Notes: generated by a model from the letters alone, not told the origin. DNA of 63,244 nucleotides from Amoebidium appalachense (GCA_963693365.1 CAVNZM010000025.1:1-63244); one strand, 5' to 3'; shown: positions 53,079-62,150, counted from the first letter of the stretch. Translations and numbers: made by a program.

Positions 53079-55116
53079 CTATTTGTAGGCGAGGATTGCG
53101 TGCTTGTCGAAACGATATGCCATTGTCCTTGACGACATGGGACAGCCCACACTCACACTCCTCGCATCAACCGAGCTGCGCACCCCAAGCACCTTCTTCA
53201 GTACCGAGCCTAACCTCTTGGATCCCACTACGCGAGCCGCATCCATGCCATTTGCCGTAGCCCAGTCGCGCATACGAACGGCCATTCCAGCTGTTGTTAC
53301 CAATGCACCATCCTCAATAGCCAGGTGTTCAACTCCCTCATCGTCGCGCGCCAGATCCTTCAAAAATTGCACCTCCAAGGGAAGGCTTTTCTCCATAAGC
53401 TCACGATGCAGCTCGGTGCTGGGGGGGCGGTGCATTGTAATCGGGACGCCCGGGATATCCATCAGAAATTGGTAGAGCGCCTCTTGGACGAGTGGGTTGC
53501 TGTGATGCTCGACAAATGCTCTGTAGTAGTCCATCTGTCCAACACGCAGCGGGGAGGCTTCCAGGCATATGAATCGGCGATCCGACGATTCAATCTTTAC
53601 GGGCCAATCCTCGTTTGAAAGAAACGCGTAGCGCTCGTATGTAGTGGATTGCATTGCGTCAACACCCTTTTTCTCCAGTACTGTTTCCTCCTGGGTGATA
53701 AGGCTCTTGATAAGGTTGTTCACTTCATGGGCTCCACCAAATACGCATTCGTCGACAACAGCAAAGAGTTTGTTGCATAGATGTGCATTGAACTTACCGG
53801 AAATATGCTCCTTGTTCTTGACATCTACAAAGTACTGCTTCCCGACGAGTGGCTTAAGAACATTGAACCATATGTTCTTTCCTGTCCCTTGGACTGAGCG
53901 CACAAGAATTGCTGTTCCGGGTTTGGATGCTGGGTGTTGGAAAACATGGGCCACCCATGTGAGAAGATAGTCAAAACAAGCCTCATCCCCTGCGCAGAGT
54001 ATCTCAAATGCATGGATGAGAAACAGCGCGACAGGATGCCCTGTGGTCACCCCCCTCTTTGCCAGGACGGAAGCCGTGTTGGGTGGTGGGTTGCGTCCAG
54101 CCGGGTAAGGGATTGTTGGAGAACTTGGCCCGCTGTACCAAAAGTCCCTCTTGTACTTGTAGGGAAAGCCGCGGAAAAGGTTGAACCTGCGATGGCTTGG
54201 ATCCAGGTAGTCTTCCTTCACGGACCCTGTTTTAGGGTCGGGTGTTGACGGGTCGAAGACAGCGCAAGCGTACGTGAGAATGTCGTTTCCAGTCATGAAA
54301 TCCACACCGGTGTACTTGCGCTTCTGGGACAACCCCGATTCCTTGTCGGTCTCCGTGTACTCTATCACAATCTTCTCCAATGTTGTCTTCGTGGTTTCTC
54401 GGTTGTACACGTCAAGCTCGTAGATCCTGCGTTCGTAGTTGTACTTGCGCATGATGTACGAGTTGGTGTTCTTGATGTAGGCGGCATGGTGACGGAGAAA
54501 TTTGATGACGTCCAAACGGTCCCACGAGTCCGGGATATAACCCCACATCGAGCTGTAGCCCATCGGTGGGTTAGGACCCTCAATCTCAAATGCGTCAAAT
54601 AGCTTACGAAGCTGTTTGTTTCTGTCAATTGTTTTGGTTAGAGCCTCTTTTTTTCTTTTCCACAACCTCCGCTGTCTTCGGAAATGAAAAACTTCCAAAA
54701 ACCTCTGTCTGGTTGTCGGCTCTGTCCCATCGGTGGATGTCATCCCATGACACTATGGGACTCACAGAGAGCTTGTTCTCTGATGGGAACTTATCCTTTG
54801 CCCAGTTTTTCAGGGCGACACGATTGGGACCTGGTGGCTTAAACCTGGCATTGCTGTGTATATGGGCAGTTCGGGTGCGCTTGGTGACTCTGGTAGTGAT
54901 CTCGGCATATTGCACGCCAAATGCCGTGTCCAAGGAGCGATGTAGGTCTGTGTGGGAAAACGGAGCGTTGTCGACTTGCATACTCTCTGCGCGCTCCTTT
55001 GAGAAGATGCTGAGGAACCAGTCAGTGTGTCGGCCTCGTATGGAAGACCCCTGGTGTGCCTGGGGTGGCTGGTCGGCACCCTCGCAACAGACGGTTTCTT
55101 GTTCTGTTGGGTTCAT
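53079..55116 (-). CDS. SF3/D5-type replicative helicase (one frameshift)
   Basis: The C-terminal 300 residues form an SF3-like AAA+ ATPase: Walker A RSVQGTGKNIWFNVLKPLVG, Walker B LFAVVDECVFGG, and YAFLSNEDWPVKIESSDRRF with sensor Asn and Arg finger-like DRR, as in D5/DUF5906 primase-helicases. Upstream residues are charged without an AEP primase domain. The N-terminal part (from 55116, MNPTEQETVCCEG) lies in another frame; the join is at the T7 run 54648-54654. ATG 55116 is chosen because a TATAAAT lies 57 nt upstream, overlapping the earlier Met at 55170. It would unwind DNA, perhaps with the primase at 39586, or serve a separate replicon. Confidence 0.75.
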
Positions 55117-55463
55117 GGTTGTTATGGTACTAGATAATATTTGACGGCTGTAGGTCCTGTCAAGCGCCATTTATACCTGTACGTGAACTATCTCTTGCGT
55201 TTGCAGGTCGCGATTCAGATCCACTGAGAAGAACAGACTTGAGGATTGGTGCGTCATGATCACACATCACACATGATCACCATCTGGCGCTTTGCGGGCG
55301 GGGCCCGGGAGGCCTGGGAGGCCGGGAGGGGCCTGCGAGCCACACAGGCCGGCGGGGCGGGGGGCGCCCGTTGGGTTGAGAATGTTGCGTTTTATTTTCC
55401 TCCGGGTCATGAGCAATATTCCACGAACCAGACAAACTTCAATACCCAAATATACACCAAACC
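55117..55463. other. Intergenic region (347 bp), promoter of helicase gene
   Basis: On the reverse strand TATAAATGG at about 55170-55178 is the likely helicase promoter. The middle (55290-55380) is a G-rich stretch with GGCCTGGGAGGCC-like words. An AATAAA on the reverse strand near 55391-55396 lies beyond the stop of the KilA-N gene at 55464. No gene. Confidence 0.45.
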
Positions 55464-56917
55464 CTACACGCCTTGTGCCTTTGCCTCTGCGCACTGCGCT
55501 CGCTTGCGCCCTTGCTTAGCTACGAATGTGCGCCGCATGCGTTTAGTACGTGGCCTGGGAATGAGTTCCAGCTCATCCTCAATGTCTAGGGGCTTGATGC
55601 CCGGAAACTCCTTTTCAAACAAAAGCCTGGTGCGGTAGAAGCTGCACGTGTGGCCGATCTCGGGCATCTTCTCGGCAAACCACGCCTCGGTGTTGTACAC
55701 CACCGTGTAGGCCATCTGTGCCGTGATCTCGGTGCAGTACTTCACGCTGCGGCCCCACGAGGCCCCCGCCCGCAGCTTGATGGCGCCAGCAAGCACGGAC
55801 CTCGCCATCACGGTGTTCACGCTGTCCTCGACGACGTGTCCCAACACTTGCACGTTGAGTATCCCCTCGACGAACTGCTGGTAGAGGGTGGTGGGGCCCA
55901 CGGTGCTGCCCCTGAACAGTGCCGCCACAATGCTGTTGCCCAGGTTGAGCAGGCGCACGCGCAGGTGGGGGTACCCGTCCAGCGTGCAGCCGTCGGGGCT
56001 GCTGGGCAACACGCGCTTGTTGAGGGTGTTGGGGTCGCTCTTGAACTGCTCCATGAGGGCCACGTTGATCTGCGTGGCCTGCTGCAGCATCAGTGTCTTC
56101 TGCTTGTCCAGCTCCTTGTGCTGCATCACCAACTCCTTGCTCTCACGCACGGCCAGGTTGAGCAGGTCGATGGTGAGGTTCTTCTCCTTGATGGTCTCGT
56201 CCTTCTCCTTGTGTTCAGCAGCGGCATAAACTTGCTGTCGAAGAACGACGTCAGCATGCCCAGCATCTGTTCACCCGTGTCCGCCCGGGCCGCACGCACC
56301 TCGTCCATGTCGATGGCCATCTTGCTGGTGGTGGCCCCGGTGTAGTTGTCGCAGATATCGATGACGTCCGCCAGCACCGTGTAGTCGCCCGTGAACATGC
56401 GCGAGAGCAGCGCGTCCGTGTGCACGGCAAAGTCGGTCGAGACGTAGCGGGCAAGCGCCGGGAACAGCGCGATGTGAACGAAGGTGCCGCGCAGCGCGGG
56501 GTCCCCGGACTTCTTGTTGGCATTCGCACCATCTATGACGTCATCGATGCGCAGCCGACCAATGGGAGGAGAGTTGGCAAATGCCAACTCTCCTCTGATT
56601 GGCTGTTGATTGATCTTACCCAACACCTTCTCCAAAACGTTGGCGTGTCTCTCTTTCCACCAGGCGACTTTTTTCTCCGCCCCATCCCCCGCCTTCTCGG
56701 TGTTGTACTCTCGCCCCACGTTGCACAGCATGGTGCCGTTGAAGTAGACGTGCCCGTTGGGGTAGGTGGTGGTCACGGTCAGCACCTTGTCGCCGAAGTC
56801 CATGGTCGCAGGCGTGCGCACCTCCTTAAACGCGGGGTAGGCAGGGGTTGCCGGCGGGACAGGGGCAGCGCCGATCTCCACATCATTGGGGACGGCGACA
56901 TTCATGTCGAACTCCAT
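55464..56917 (-). CDS. KilA-N domain protein, divergent paralogue of the array gene (one frameshift)
   Basis: Starts MEFDMNVAVPNDVEIG, then the same KilA-N sequence as the array genes (YPNGHVYFNGTMLCNVGREY, then RGTFVHIALFPALARYVSTD). The linker between the two halves and the whole C-terminal part differ: here a long helix (ESKELVMQHKELDKQKTLML) leads to a distinct C-terminal domain with LRVRLLNLGNSIVAALF and a basic RTKRMRRTF end. The frame changes once near 56215-56225. A TTTAAA lies about 70 nt upstream. Related to 32703-33986 by duplication with domain swap or strong divergence. Confidence 0.7.
56567..56594. other. Perfect 13-bp palindrome inside the KilA-N paralogue
   Basis: AGGAGAGTTGGCA and TGCCAACTCTCCT flank a 2-nt AA centre; outside them CCAAT (left) and ATTGG (right) extend the symmetry with two mismatches. 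It encodes the linker that differs from the array copies. It could form a cruciform or mark an insertion. Confidence 0.65.
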
Positions 56918-57393
56918 GTGTGCTTTGTTGTTGCTTGTGTTGTACTCTGTATGCAGAATGAAGCACCGCGGTCCAGCGTCGCTTTTTAAACGAGCCGGTG
57001 ACTCGCAGTCTTCATTGGAATGCGCGCTCGCCCATCCATTCCAAACCATTTGTACGACGACGACATGTGCATCGCCATTCGTCAAAAATCACCCGAACCT
57101 AATTGTATTCCAAATCTGGGCAATGTACATGGTTGAGTGACTCGCCGCAACGGTGAGTGCATGATTTATTCAATACCTGAGCAATGCACATTCCCGAGAC
57201 GACATGTGCATTGTATCTGTGTGTTTACAGACGTGTGTATTTGTACCATACGAATGAAGTAAGTCATGTAGTGTTGCCCGCGGCGACAACACAGCCCGTA
57301 AATTTACAATAAAGCGGAGAACTCGTGTAACATGGGTCCATTTATGACACAGAACGCGTACACACTAAAATATACAACGACCAGCAGGACACA
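56918..57393. other. A/T-rich intergenic region (476 bp)
   Basis: No convincing gene. The words CGACGACATGTGCAT and GAGACGACATGTGCAT occur at about 57058 and 57199, both followed by ATTG/GCC-like sequence, suggesting a short direct repeat. AATAAA is present at 57308-57313. It separates the KilA-N gene from the 57-62 kb block. Confidence 0.4.
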
Positions 57394-57600
57394 ATGCCGC
57401 CTGCCCCACCACGCCGACCCAACAAAACCGCGCCCCCGGCAGCGGTCAAAAAGAAGTACGTATCGGCGGACCGGTGCCCGCACAAGTCCAAGGGGTGCAA
57501 ACTAGCCAAGCGCTGCCCCGTGTGCACGGGAGTCGCCCCGCGCATGAACCCATACATGCAACGCGTCCGCCTAGTGCAGCACCGCACACGACCGCGCGGT
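57394..57600 (+). CDS. Possible small Cys/Lys-rich protein (uncertain end)
   Basis: MPPAPPRRPNKTAPPAAVKK is followed by DRCPHKSKGCKLAKRCPVCT, where four Cys and a His could bind zinc. After about residue 60 the frame continues antisense to the clear gene 57571-58242 and is not believable, so the true end, perhaps just before 57600 in a shifted frame, is unknown. Given as a partial, doubtful call. Confidence 0.3.
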
Positions 57601-58242
57601 GACAACCCTGCGGACCCAATCGGGCAGGTCGGCGCGCTCGACGCGCAGGTCGGGCAGCATCGGGAGCGGCCGGATGTCGCCGAAGGAGTGGTCGAGGCTG
57701 CGCAGGAGCTTGCGGAGGTCGCGGGCCTGCACGGCGTGTTGGTTGCTCCTGAGCCAACCGACCGTCGCGTGGATGAACGTGTAGAGGTGCAAGACGTTCA
57801 CGTCGAGGATGCGCTGGGCGTCGAAGCCGCTGTCGGCAAACACGCGGTGGTGCATGGCGAGGAACAGGAGGGCCTCGGCGTGGCCGGCGCAGAACGCACA
57901 ATACCGAAGGCCGTCCGGGAGCCGCAGGTTGGCCAGGGCCATGGCCAGGGAATGCAGGGTCTTTCCGGACACGGTGTCGGCCGGGGCCAGGGTGGACACG
58001 ACCAAGGGGAAGAACGTGGCGCGGACGTGCCTGGTAGCGTCATCGATGGTGGCGGCCAGGCCGTCTCCAATGCGGAAGGCCGCGGCAACCTCGTCCTCGA
58101 TCATCTTGAGCCGCGCTGACTGGAACCAGGCGACAAAGGGCGCGACCTCGGCGACGCGGTTTGCTTGGAGGAGCTTGAAGACGGCAGCGGGCGACACGAA
58201 GAGCTCGTGGCCCTTGTAGAAGTAGTGGGCAGTGCCCTGCAA
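57571..58242 (-). CDS. Unknown helical protein (223 aa)
   Basis: MQGTAHYFYKGHELFVSPAA, then Ala/Leu-rich helices (FKLLQANRVAEVAPFVAWFQ), CAFCAGHAEALLFLAMHH with a Cys pair, and a C-terminal DWVRRVVTARSC. No membrane segment or known domain. An AATAAA overlaps the region just upstream. First of a block of lineage-specific reverse-strand genes. Confidence 0.6.
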   Translation of the reverse strand: MQGTAHYFYKGHELFVSPAAVFKLLQANRVAEVAPFVAWFQSARLKMIEDEVAAAFRIGDGLAATIDDATRHVRATFFPLVVSTLAPADTVSGKTLHSLAMALANLRLPDGLRYCAFCAGHAEALLFLAMHHRVFADSGFDAQRILDVNVLHLYTFIHATVGWLRSNQHAVQARDLRKLLRSLDHSFGDIRPLPMLPDLRVERADLPDWVRRVVTARSCAVLH

Positions 58243-58252
58243 TAAAGACCGG

Positions 58253-58435
58253 TCAGTCGGAATCGACTCTGCTTTCAGCTACAGCCGACCAAGACGGATC
58301 GGCTGGCGTGTAGGGGGGTGGGGGGGTGCCCTTTATGGGACTCGCCGCGCATACACAATCCAACAGCGCCAGAAAGGCCATACCGGAGGCAAACGCAACA
58401 AAGGCCACACACACAAACACGCCAAGCATGACCAT
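58253..58435 (-). CDS. Small membrane protein (60 aa)
   Basis: MVMLGVFVCVAFVAFASGMA begins a membrane or signal helix, continued by FLALLDCVCAASP and a Pro/Ser/Asp tail. An alternative Met is at 58459. It overlaps the 3' end of the next gene in another frame; either that gene ends here or the two are one gene split by a frameshift near 58455. Confidence 0.45.
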   Translation of the reverse strand: MVMLGVFVCVAFVAFASGMAFLALLDCVCAASPIKGTPPPPYTPADPSWSAVAESRVDSD

Positions 58436-59349
58436 TGCATTTGCACGGAAAAATAACACACCTTGCCTTGATGCACTTCAGTCACACGGGCGACCGCGAC
58501 GTTGCCCATCAGCTTGTGAAGGTCGGATGGCTGCGGGCATGAGAAAAAGGGCATGAGCGTGCGGGAGTCCACATAGAAGGTGCAGTCCGCGGCGTAGGGG
58601 TTGGTGCACGCCACCAAGGACGCTCGCCGGAAAATGGTGATGGACGCGAATGCAGCGTGCACGTTGGCAGGAGGGACCGGGAAAGGCCCCACGCAGCGAA
58701 GCGTGTCGACGGGCCGGCGTGGCGGGAGCTTGACGTCCGGGATCACAGGCCCCTCCCCGACGCGAGCCTCGTCGAGGACGGGCTCGGGCTGCTTGTACGG
58801 GAGGTGGGCGTCGGCGGCCACCTGCTGCGCGGCCTGGTCGGCGGGGGGCGGGGGGAAAACGAAGGGGAACGACAGGGGCGCGGGCATGTACGCAAAGGGA
58901 TTGAACATCGGCGGCATGGGCGCGATCGGCTGGAACGCGCTCGGCGGTGGTGCGGGGGTCGCAGACGCGACGGTGGTGTCGCTGGCGAGGCGTGCACGCT
59001 TGAACGACAGCGAACCAAAGAACGGGGTCGCAGGGATCGACTCGTTGCAGACGAGATCCGCGTTGCAGGGCCGTGTGGGATCAAGGGGCTTTTGGATGTT
59101 GGCGACCACGGGCGCTGTTCCGGCCTGTGCTGGGACAGAGGGGGGCGACACGGTGGCTGGGAGCGACGGTTGGAAGTCGGTATCGACGGGGACAGGCGGG
59201 GGCGGGCTGTATCCAGTATCCAGGGCACAAGCGCCCGACAGGGAGTCGAGATCGGCGTCCATGAGGAAACAGCTGAAGTCCTCGGCCGTGCACGGGGGGA
59301 TGTCATCGAGCGAAAACGGGTTGTCGATACCCGGAAACAGGGCAGTCAT
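58333..59349 (-). CDS. Pro-rich protein with acidic N-terminus and conserved-looking C-terminal domain
   Basis: From Met 59349: MTALFPGIDNPFSLDDIPPC, an acidic Phe/Asp/Leu-rich segment that resembles a transcription activation domain, then 200 residues rich in Pro, Ala and Thr, then an ordered C-terminus (HAAFASITIFRRASLVACTN, CTFYVDSRTLMPFFSC). The last 45 residues (CLACLCVWPLL and so on) look like out-of-frame reading of the small membrane gene at 58253, so the real end is uncertain. Function unknown; a regulator is possible. Confidence 0.5.
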   Translation of the reverse strand: MTALFPGIDNPFSLDDIPPCTAEDFSCFLMDADLDSLSGACALDTGYSPPPPVPVDTDFQPSLPATVSPPSVPAQAGTAPVVANIQKPLDPTRPCNADLVCNESIPATPFFGSLSFKRARLASDTTVASATPAPPPSAFQPIAPMPPMFNPFAYMPAPLSFPFVFPPPPADQAAQQVAADAHLPYKQPEPVLDEARVGEGPVIPDVKLPPRRPVDTLRCVGPFPVPPANVHAAFASITIFRRASLVACTNPYAADCTFYVDSRTLMPFFSCPQPSDLHKLMGNVAVARVTEVHQGKVCYFSVQMQWSCLACLCVWPLLRLPPVWPFWRCWIVYARRVP

Positions 59350-59632
59350 GTTGGTGGGGGTTGTGGGCGGTGCGGCACAGGCCGAGGTTTTAGCCTCGAG
59401 CAGCGCGGGCGGCGGTTTATGAGGACGATCTGGCGATGACGCAATGGGAACCGATGACGTGGCGCGGGAGCTCTTTACGTCATGGAGACACCGCGATTGG
59501 CCGGGGCATTTTGCCCCATTTGCGATTGGTCGGAAACATTGCCGTTTCATTGGCCATAAAGCATGCCAAACATGGATTAATAGGGACTGCTGCCATTGGC
59601 CATTACAAACAGTATTTTTATTGGACAAATGT
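59350..59632. promoter_or_regulatory. Divergent promoter region with five ATTGG (CCAAT) motifs and a palindrome
   Basis: ATTGG occurs at 59496, 59525, 59549, 59595 and 59620, all in the same orientation. GGGGCATTTTGCCCC (59503-59517) is a perfect 6-bp inverted repeat around TTT. TGACG words occur at about 59437 and 59454. ATTGG also occurs in the gaps at about 60760 and 60837. CCAAT boxes bind NF-Y in eukaryotes; viral use of this is inference. Confidence 0.45.
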
Positions 59633-59857
59633 ATGGACGATCTACAAAGCAATGTGCGCGACACGGTCGCGGCCATCGACAAGCTGCTCCAGGCAGCCAG
59701 CGAGCGCGAAGCGGCGCGAGTCCGCGAGAGCATGCACGGGGCGAGCACGGGGCACGACGCCTATTTGATCATGCCACACGGCGGCGATAGGGCGCCAGGA
59801 CCGCGTCGACGACATCCAAGTCGGCGGCCGCATACACCCTCTTCTTGGACAGTCTGA
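59633..59857 (+). CDS. Small helical protein (74 aa)
   Basis: MDDLQSNVRDTVAAIDKLLQ and AASEREAARVRESMHGA form a charged helix; the last 30 residues read antisense to the neighbouring gene end and may be chance. Met 59633 lies just after TATTTTTATTGG. It overlaps the convergent gene by 89 bp. Function unknown. Confidence 0.4.
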   Translation: MDDLQSNVRDTVAAIDKLLQAASEREAARVRESMHGASTGHDAYLIMPHGGDRAPGPRRRHPSRRPHTPSSWTV

Positions 59858-60650
59858 CCTTGCCGCCTGGGGCCTTGATGAGCTCCGTGAGGAAGGACTC
59901 GGGCTTGTCGGCCAACCGGGCCTGGACCTTGACGCCGGCATCCCGCAAGTCCCTCTCCAAGAGCGGGATGCCCAGCTGGGCTGCCCGGCCATCGATGGTA
60001 ACGGACCCGGCCACGGACGGGCTTTTCTCGAGCGCGGCGAGGCGTGCAGCGAGCGCCGCCAGTTCCCTCTCCTTTGCCCCCAGCTCGGCATTCACCGCCT
60101 CCAATTTGAAGACGGCGTCCACGGCCTGTGCCTCTGCCGCGCGGCGGGACGCGATCTCGCCGGCCACGCGTGCAGCCCAGTAGTTCTGCGTGTAGTCCAT
60201 TTCGACGCGGGTGCAGATCCAGCGCATGGTGGTGGTGTAGGGTGTGGCGGCTATTGCGAGGAGCAATGCAAACGCGTCGTAGGAGAGACAGCAGTCCACC
60301 ACCTCGTTGCGCGACCCGTCTGGGGCCACGCCCATGTCGACAATCACGGCCTCGAAGTGTTTGCCGTGGGTCAGTGTAGCCGTCACCAACGTGATGACAC
60401 GGTAACGAAGCTGGGGACCCGGTTCCTCGGCCACCCTTACGGATGCCGGGTCGATGACGAACGGCGCGACCGCCGATGCCATGACATGGGCCCTCTTGGG
60501 GTCGCCGCGATGTTCGGCATAGGGGTTGAGGGCAGCAAGGGTGACGGCCAGAATGTCCGCGCGACGCTCGGGTGGGCCATACACGGCGGCCCAGTCGCCC
60601 ATCAGCGCCATGGCCGAGGCCGCATGGACTTGGAGGAAGGAGGTGTTCAT
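59769..60650 (-). CDS. Unknown protein with C-terminal coiled coil (293 aa)
   Basis: Start MNTSFLQVHAASAMALMGDW (60650). The first 170 residues form an ordered alpha/beta-looking region (ILAVTLAALNPYAEHRGDPK, VITLVTATLTHGKHFEAVIV, CCLSYDAFALLLAIAATPYT). Then an Ala/Glu/Leu coiled coil (KLEAVNAELGAKERELAALA) and a C-terminal basic region with KVRLSKKRVYAAADLDVVDA. No domain is recognised. A longer upstream frame to 61346 is antisense to the membrane-protein gene and rejected. Confidence 0.6.
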   Translation of the reverse strand: MNTSFLQVHAASAMALMGDWAAVYGPPERRADILAVTLAALNPYAEHRGDPKRAHVMASAVAPFVIDPASVRVAEEPGPQLRYRVITLVTATLTHGKHFEAVIVDMGVAPDGSRNEVVDCCLSYDAFALLLAIAATPYTTTMRWICTRVEMDYTQNYWAARVAGEIASRRAAEAQAVDAVFKLEAVNAELGAKERELAALAARLAALEKSPSVAGSVTIDGRAAQLGIPLLERDLRDAGVKVQARLADKPESFLTELIKAPGGKVRLSKKRVYAAADLDVVDAVLAPYRRRVA

Positions 60651-60835
60651 GTTGTTGGGATGCGGACGATCGTTGTTGGTCTTCGGCCGCACATTGGAAC
60701 CAGAAATACACATTTCCGGGCGGCCGTGCTTACGTAATGAGCAGCCACGGGCGATGGTGATTGGTTGGCCACCGGGGGAGGGGTTTGATGACGCAAGGAG
60801 CCACCCAAGTGCGCTGCGGACAGAAAGCGACCACG

Positions 60836-61558
60836 CTATTGGACGGGTCCGTGGGGTGGCTCGCGATCGGCGCGATCGTGGGCCACGTACAGAATCAGCT
60901 GCGGGTACACGAAAAGCAGTGCCGTGCAGTCCTGGGCTGGTGCCCCCAGCACGCGGGCGAGGGCCAGGGCCTGGGCGACCGCGTTCAACGCGGCGGCGAA
61001 GAAGGTGGCGATGCATGCAGTGGACAGCCTGTGGGCGAGGGCGCGTGAACCGGGACTCAAAAGCCGCGAACGCGCCGTCCATATGATGTGCAGGCGGGTG
61101 ACCAGCAGCGCAGCGGCCAGTAGGGTGACGATCAGCCAGAAGGAGTAGAGTATCACGAGCGCGGGGTGGAAGGTGACGCGTACCGTAACGCAATCGCCGA
61201 CCAGATAGGTCAGCACGATGTAGAGCAGGTAGAGGACGCTGGAGACCAGGAAGACCGTGAGGTCCAGCCAGTCCACGTTTAGAAGGGACAGCTCCAGGGC
61301 GTGATCGAGGATGTAGGCGTACTTGCACGCGTCCTTGAAACACCACACGAGATCTGCGGCCAGCCGGTACCCGTGCCCCTCACACGCACAATGCGTCGCA
61401 GCAATGTAATAAAGCAGAAACGCGAGCGCGTCAAGCACAACCATGGCATTGAGAAAGTCCCTGTAAACAAAGCGTACTCGGGGGGCATCCAGCAGCAGCA
61501 GGCCCAGAGTGCCGAAGGCCACCAGGCCGGCCCACTCGTTTGCGGCCTCTACGCTCAT
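60836..61558 (-). CDS. Multi-pass membrane protein, about six helices (240 aa)
   Basis: Hydrophobic stretches: WAGLVAFGTLGLLLLDA, FLNAMVVLDALAFLLYYIAA, LTVFLVSSVLYLLYIVLTYL, ALVILYSFWLIVTLLAAALL, ACIATFFAAALNAVAQALAL and TALLFVYPQLILYVAH. A Cys-rich loop with an HC.CEGHGY motif lies between helices 2 and 3. The count and loops resemble a receptor- or transporter-like protein, but no family signature is visible. Unusual next to the mostly single-pass membrane proteins elsewhere in the window. Confidence 0.65.
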   Translation of the reverse strand: MSVEAANEWAGLVAFGTLGLLLLDAPRVRFVYRDFLNAMVVLDALAFLLYYIAATHCACEGHGYRLAADLVWCFKDACKYAYILDHALELSLLNVDWLDLTVFLVSSVLYLLYIVLTYLVGDCVTVRVTFHPALVILYSFWLIVTLLAAALLVTRLHIIWTARSRLLSPGSRALAHRLSTACIATFFAAALNAVAQALALARVLGAPAQDCTALLFVYPQLILYVAHDRADREPPHGPVQ

Positions 61559-61588
61559 GATAAACAGTCACAAAATGCACGTCTAAGT

Positions 61589-61834
61589 TTATTCGGCGGG
61601 CGGGCCCTGCATGCACTGCACGCACGGGCACGGCACCCCGGGGACCAGGTTCTCCTTGTTGCAGTCGAGCTCGGTGAGACACGCGGGCGGGGGGAAGACA
61701 AACACGGTGGCGTTGGCCGTCTTGTAGCACGCGACGCACACGCCGGGCTGGGGGTGCAGGCAGGCCCTCACGTGGCGCGGGCGGGCCGGCTTCACCACGG
61801 GACGGCTGCGTGGAAGGGGTCGTACGGGCGGCAT
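61589..61834 (-). CDS. Small Cys-rich putative zinc-binding protein (81 aa)
   Basis: MPPVRPLPRSRPVVKPARPR is basic; then CLHPQPGVCVACYKTANATV and ACLTELDCNK, CPCVQCMQG give eight Cys and a His in pairs, compatible with one or two zinc sites. The stop TAA is inside AATAAA. It overlaps the 3' end of the next gene by 43 bp in a different frame. No family recognised. Confidence 0.5.
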   Translation of the reverse strand: MPPVRPLPRSRPVVKPARPRHVRACLHPQPGVCVACYKTANATVFVFPPPACLTELDCNKENLVPGVPCPCVQCMQGPPAE

Positions 61835-62052
61835 CGCGCGGCAGCGGGCGGGTCGGGGGCGGTCGGGCCCAGCAGGATGTGGCGCTGGCACTCGTGCAGC
61901 GCGCGGTGGATGGAGCGCAGGCGCTCGCCCGTGTCGGCGTGGTGCTGCGTGGAGAGCATGCGCAGCTGGAGCAGCAGCAGGTCGCACAGGCGCTCGCTTT
62001 CCTCGGCGACGGCGAGCGACAGGCGGGTGAGGTACTGGGGGTCGTCCGCCAT
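61792..62052 (-). CDS. Small helical protein (86 aa)
   Basis: MADDPQYLTRLSLAVAEESE, then a Leu-rich helix (LCDLLLLQLRMLSTQHHADT) and a basic His/Arg region. TATTTAAA on the same strand lies about 40 nt upstream, which supports the start. It is the last gene before the terminal repeats. Function unknown. Confidence 0.55.
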   Translation of the reverse strand: MADDPQYLTRLSLAVAEESERLCDLLLLQLRMLSTQHHADTGERLRSIHRALHECQRHILLGPTAPDPPAAARCRPYDPFHAAVPW

Positions 62053-62142
62053 CAGGTGTGGCGTGACCGTTGCACTGGGGCGTGCGGCGGTTTAAATATG
62101 CCGCGCGAAGTGGGCGTGCGGGCAGCGATTGCGTCACGGGCG

Positions 62143-62150
62143 TGACGTCA
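62143..62150. promoter_or_regulatory. CRE-like TGACGTCA near the terminal repeats
   Basis: Perfect octamer in CGTGACGTCATCGG, 12 bp before the first repeat unit, with GCGTCACG just to its left. Confidence 0.3.

Noticed and set aside
51404-55463. Terminal inverted repeats bounding the low-GC island
   Set aside because: I compared the edges by eye and found no matching inverted ends or target-site duplication.
58601-59439. Two + frames of about 270 codons
   Set aside because: Antisense to the Pro-rich gene 58333-59349; Gly/Arg-rich mirror of a Pro/Ala-rich protein.
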